NCBI GenBank assembly: GCA_900551515.1
Contig: URWH01000001.1
Span: 1 to 26,745, forward strand
Direction: 5' to 3'
Length of the DNA: 26,745 nucleotides
DNA from: an uncultured Porphyromonadaceae bacterium
Lineage (GTDB): Bacteria > Bacteroidota > Bacteroidia > Bacteroidales > Muribaculaceae
Part shown: positions 26,173 to 26,745 of the stretch, piece by piece
Position numbering within the stretch: the first letter of the stretch is position 1
Layout: every line of letters starts with the position of its first letter
Position numbers and translations under genes: made by a program
Notes under the pieces: model-generated
Seen by the model: only the letters and a program-made list of their open reading frames with translations
Told to the model about the DNA's origin: nothing
Database searches by the model: none

Positions 26173-26745
26173 ATGAATCCGAAATGCCGAATGTGGCCGT
26201 GATAATATTGAACTGGAACGGCGAGAAGCTCCTTCGTGAATTTCTCCCGTCGGTCGTCCGGCATACACCTCGCTCCGTTGGGCGTGTCATCGTTGCCGAC
26301 AACGGCAGCACCGACGGTTCCGTCAGCCTGCTTAAAGAGGAATTCCCCGAAGTGGATCTCCTGGAATTCACTGAGAACTACGGATTTGCCGGCGGGTATA
26401 ACAAGGCCATCGAGTACTATGCCAAGGCTTATCCATATGCCGTGCTGCTCAACTCTGATATCGCCGTTAAGGACGACTGGCTCACGCCGCTCTACGATTT
26501 CATGGAGCGCACGCCCGATGCCGGTGCCTGTCAGCCTAAGATCCGGTCGTATCGCAAACCCGAAATGTTTGAATATGCCGGAGCTGCCGGCGGCTTCATC
26601 GATCGCAACGGTTATCCTTATTGCCGTGGCCGCGTGTTTGCCACCGTGGAGAAAGATGCCGGACAATATGACGACACCATGCCGGTATTCTGGGCCACGG
26701 GAGCGGCTCTGATGGTGCGCACGGCCGACTATCTCAAAGCCGGCG
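26169..26745 (+). CDS. Family 2 glycosyltransferase, cut by right edge
   Basis: The frame starts at ATG 26169, overlapping the mtaB stop, and stays open to the window end (192 codons). It begins NVAVIILNWNG and has the GT-A nucleotide-sugar motifs VADNGSTDGS, ENYGFAGGYNKAI and LLNSDIAV, the last supplying the DxD-like metal site, plus FWATGAALMVR as the acceptor-side motif. It resembles rhamnosyltransferase-like GT2 enzymes that extend cell-surface polysaccharides. Donor and acceptor are unknown, and any C-terminal membrane anchor is outside the window. Confidence 0.92.
   Translation, partial: MNESEMPNVAVIILNWNGEKLLREFLPSVVRHTPRSVGRVIVADNGSTDGSVSLLKEEFPEVDLLEFTENYGFAGGYNKAIEYYAKAYPYAVLLNSDIAVKDDWLTPLYDFMERTPDAGACQPKIRSYRKPEMFEYAGAAGGFIDRNGYPYCRGRVFATVEKDAGQYDDTMPVFWATGAALMVRTADYLKAG

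Overview
The window looks like chromosomal DNA from a gut member of the Bacteroidales; a Muribaculaceae-like organism is my best guess. This rests on promoters of the Bacteroidetes type (TTG about 19-20 nt upstream of TAnnTTTG), starts that mostly lack strong Shine-Dalgarno sites, Bacteroides-like thi and efflux gene arrangements, a moderately GC-rich coding sequence, and the protein families present. I see no tRNA, rRNA, IS element, integrase or CRISPR array. The window reads as stable core chromosome with one unusual signalling and cell-wall cluster.

Left part (1-6400, all minus strand): a TolC-type outer-membrane channel and a lipoprotein RND adaptor, whose inner-membrane pump is presumably just beyond the left edge; a threonine ammonia-lyase with an ACT domain, followed by a clean intrinsic terminator; and a 797-residue Ser/Thr kinase whose extracytoplasmic C terminus is a TonB C-terminal domain. 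Middle (6491-12625, minus): a complete thiamin operon, thiD-thiS-thiE-like-thiE-thiG-thiC-thiH. It is driven by a recognisable promoter and a well-formed TPP riboswitch, and closed by an intrinsic terminator. No thiF lies in the operon. A small outer-membrane beta-barrel gene (12635-13330) precedes it on the same strand.

Centre-right (13508-22950, plus): one tightly packed unit encoding an FHA-like protein, a 30-residue membrane peptide, a membrane-anchored PP2C phosphatase, a 1411-residue fusion of a SEDS (RodA/FtsW) glycosyltransferase with a class B penicillin-binding transpeptidase, a second FHA protein, and a membrane Ser/Thr kinase. Gene content and near order match the actinobacterial fhaA-fhaB-pstP-rodA-pbpA-pknA-pknB locus, but with RodA and PbpA fused into one chain. 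The likely logic is that the kinase phosphorylates partners, FHA proteins read phosphothreonine, PP2C resets the signal, and the output is peptidoglycan synthesis by the fused polymerase and crosslinker. This is the main candidate for a little-described system. The separate kinase-TonB protein may be a second Ser/Thr phospho-signalling component.

Right part (22950-26745): a long-chain acyl-CoA synthetase-like gene on the minus strand converges on the kinase operon. Divergent from it are mtaB (a tRNA ms2t6A methylthiotransferase) and, coupled to it by an ATGA overlap, a family 2 glycosyltransferase cut by the right edge.
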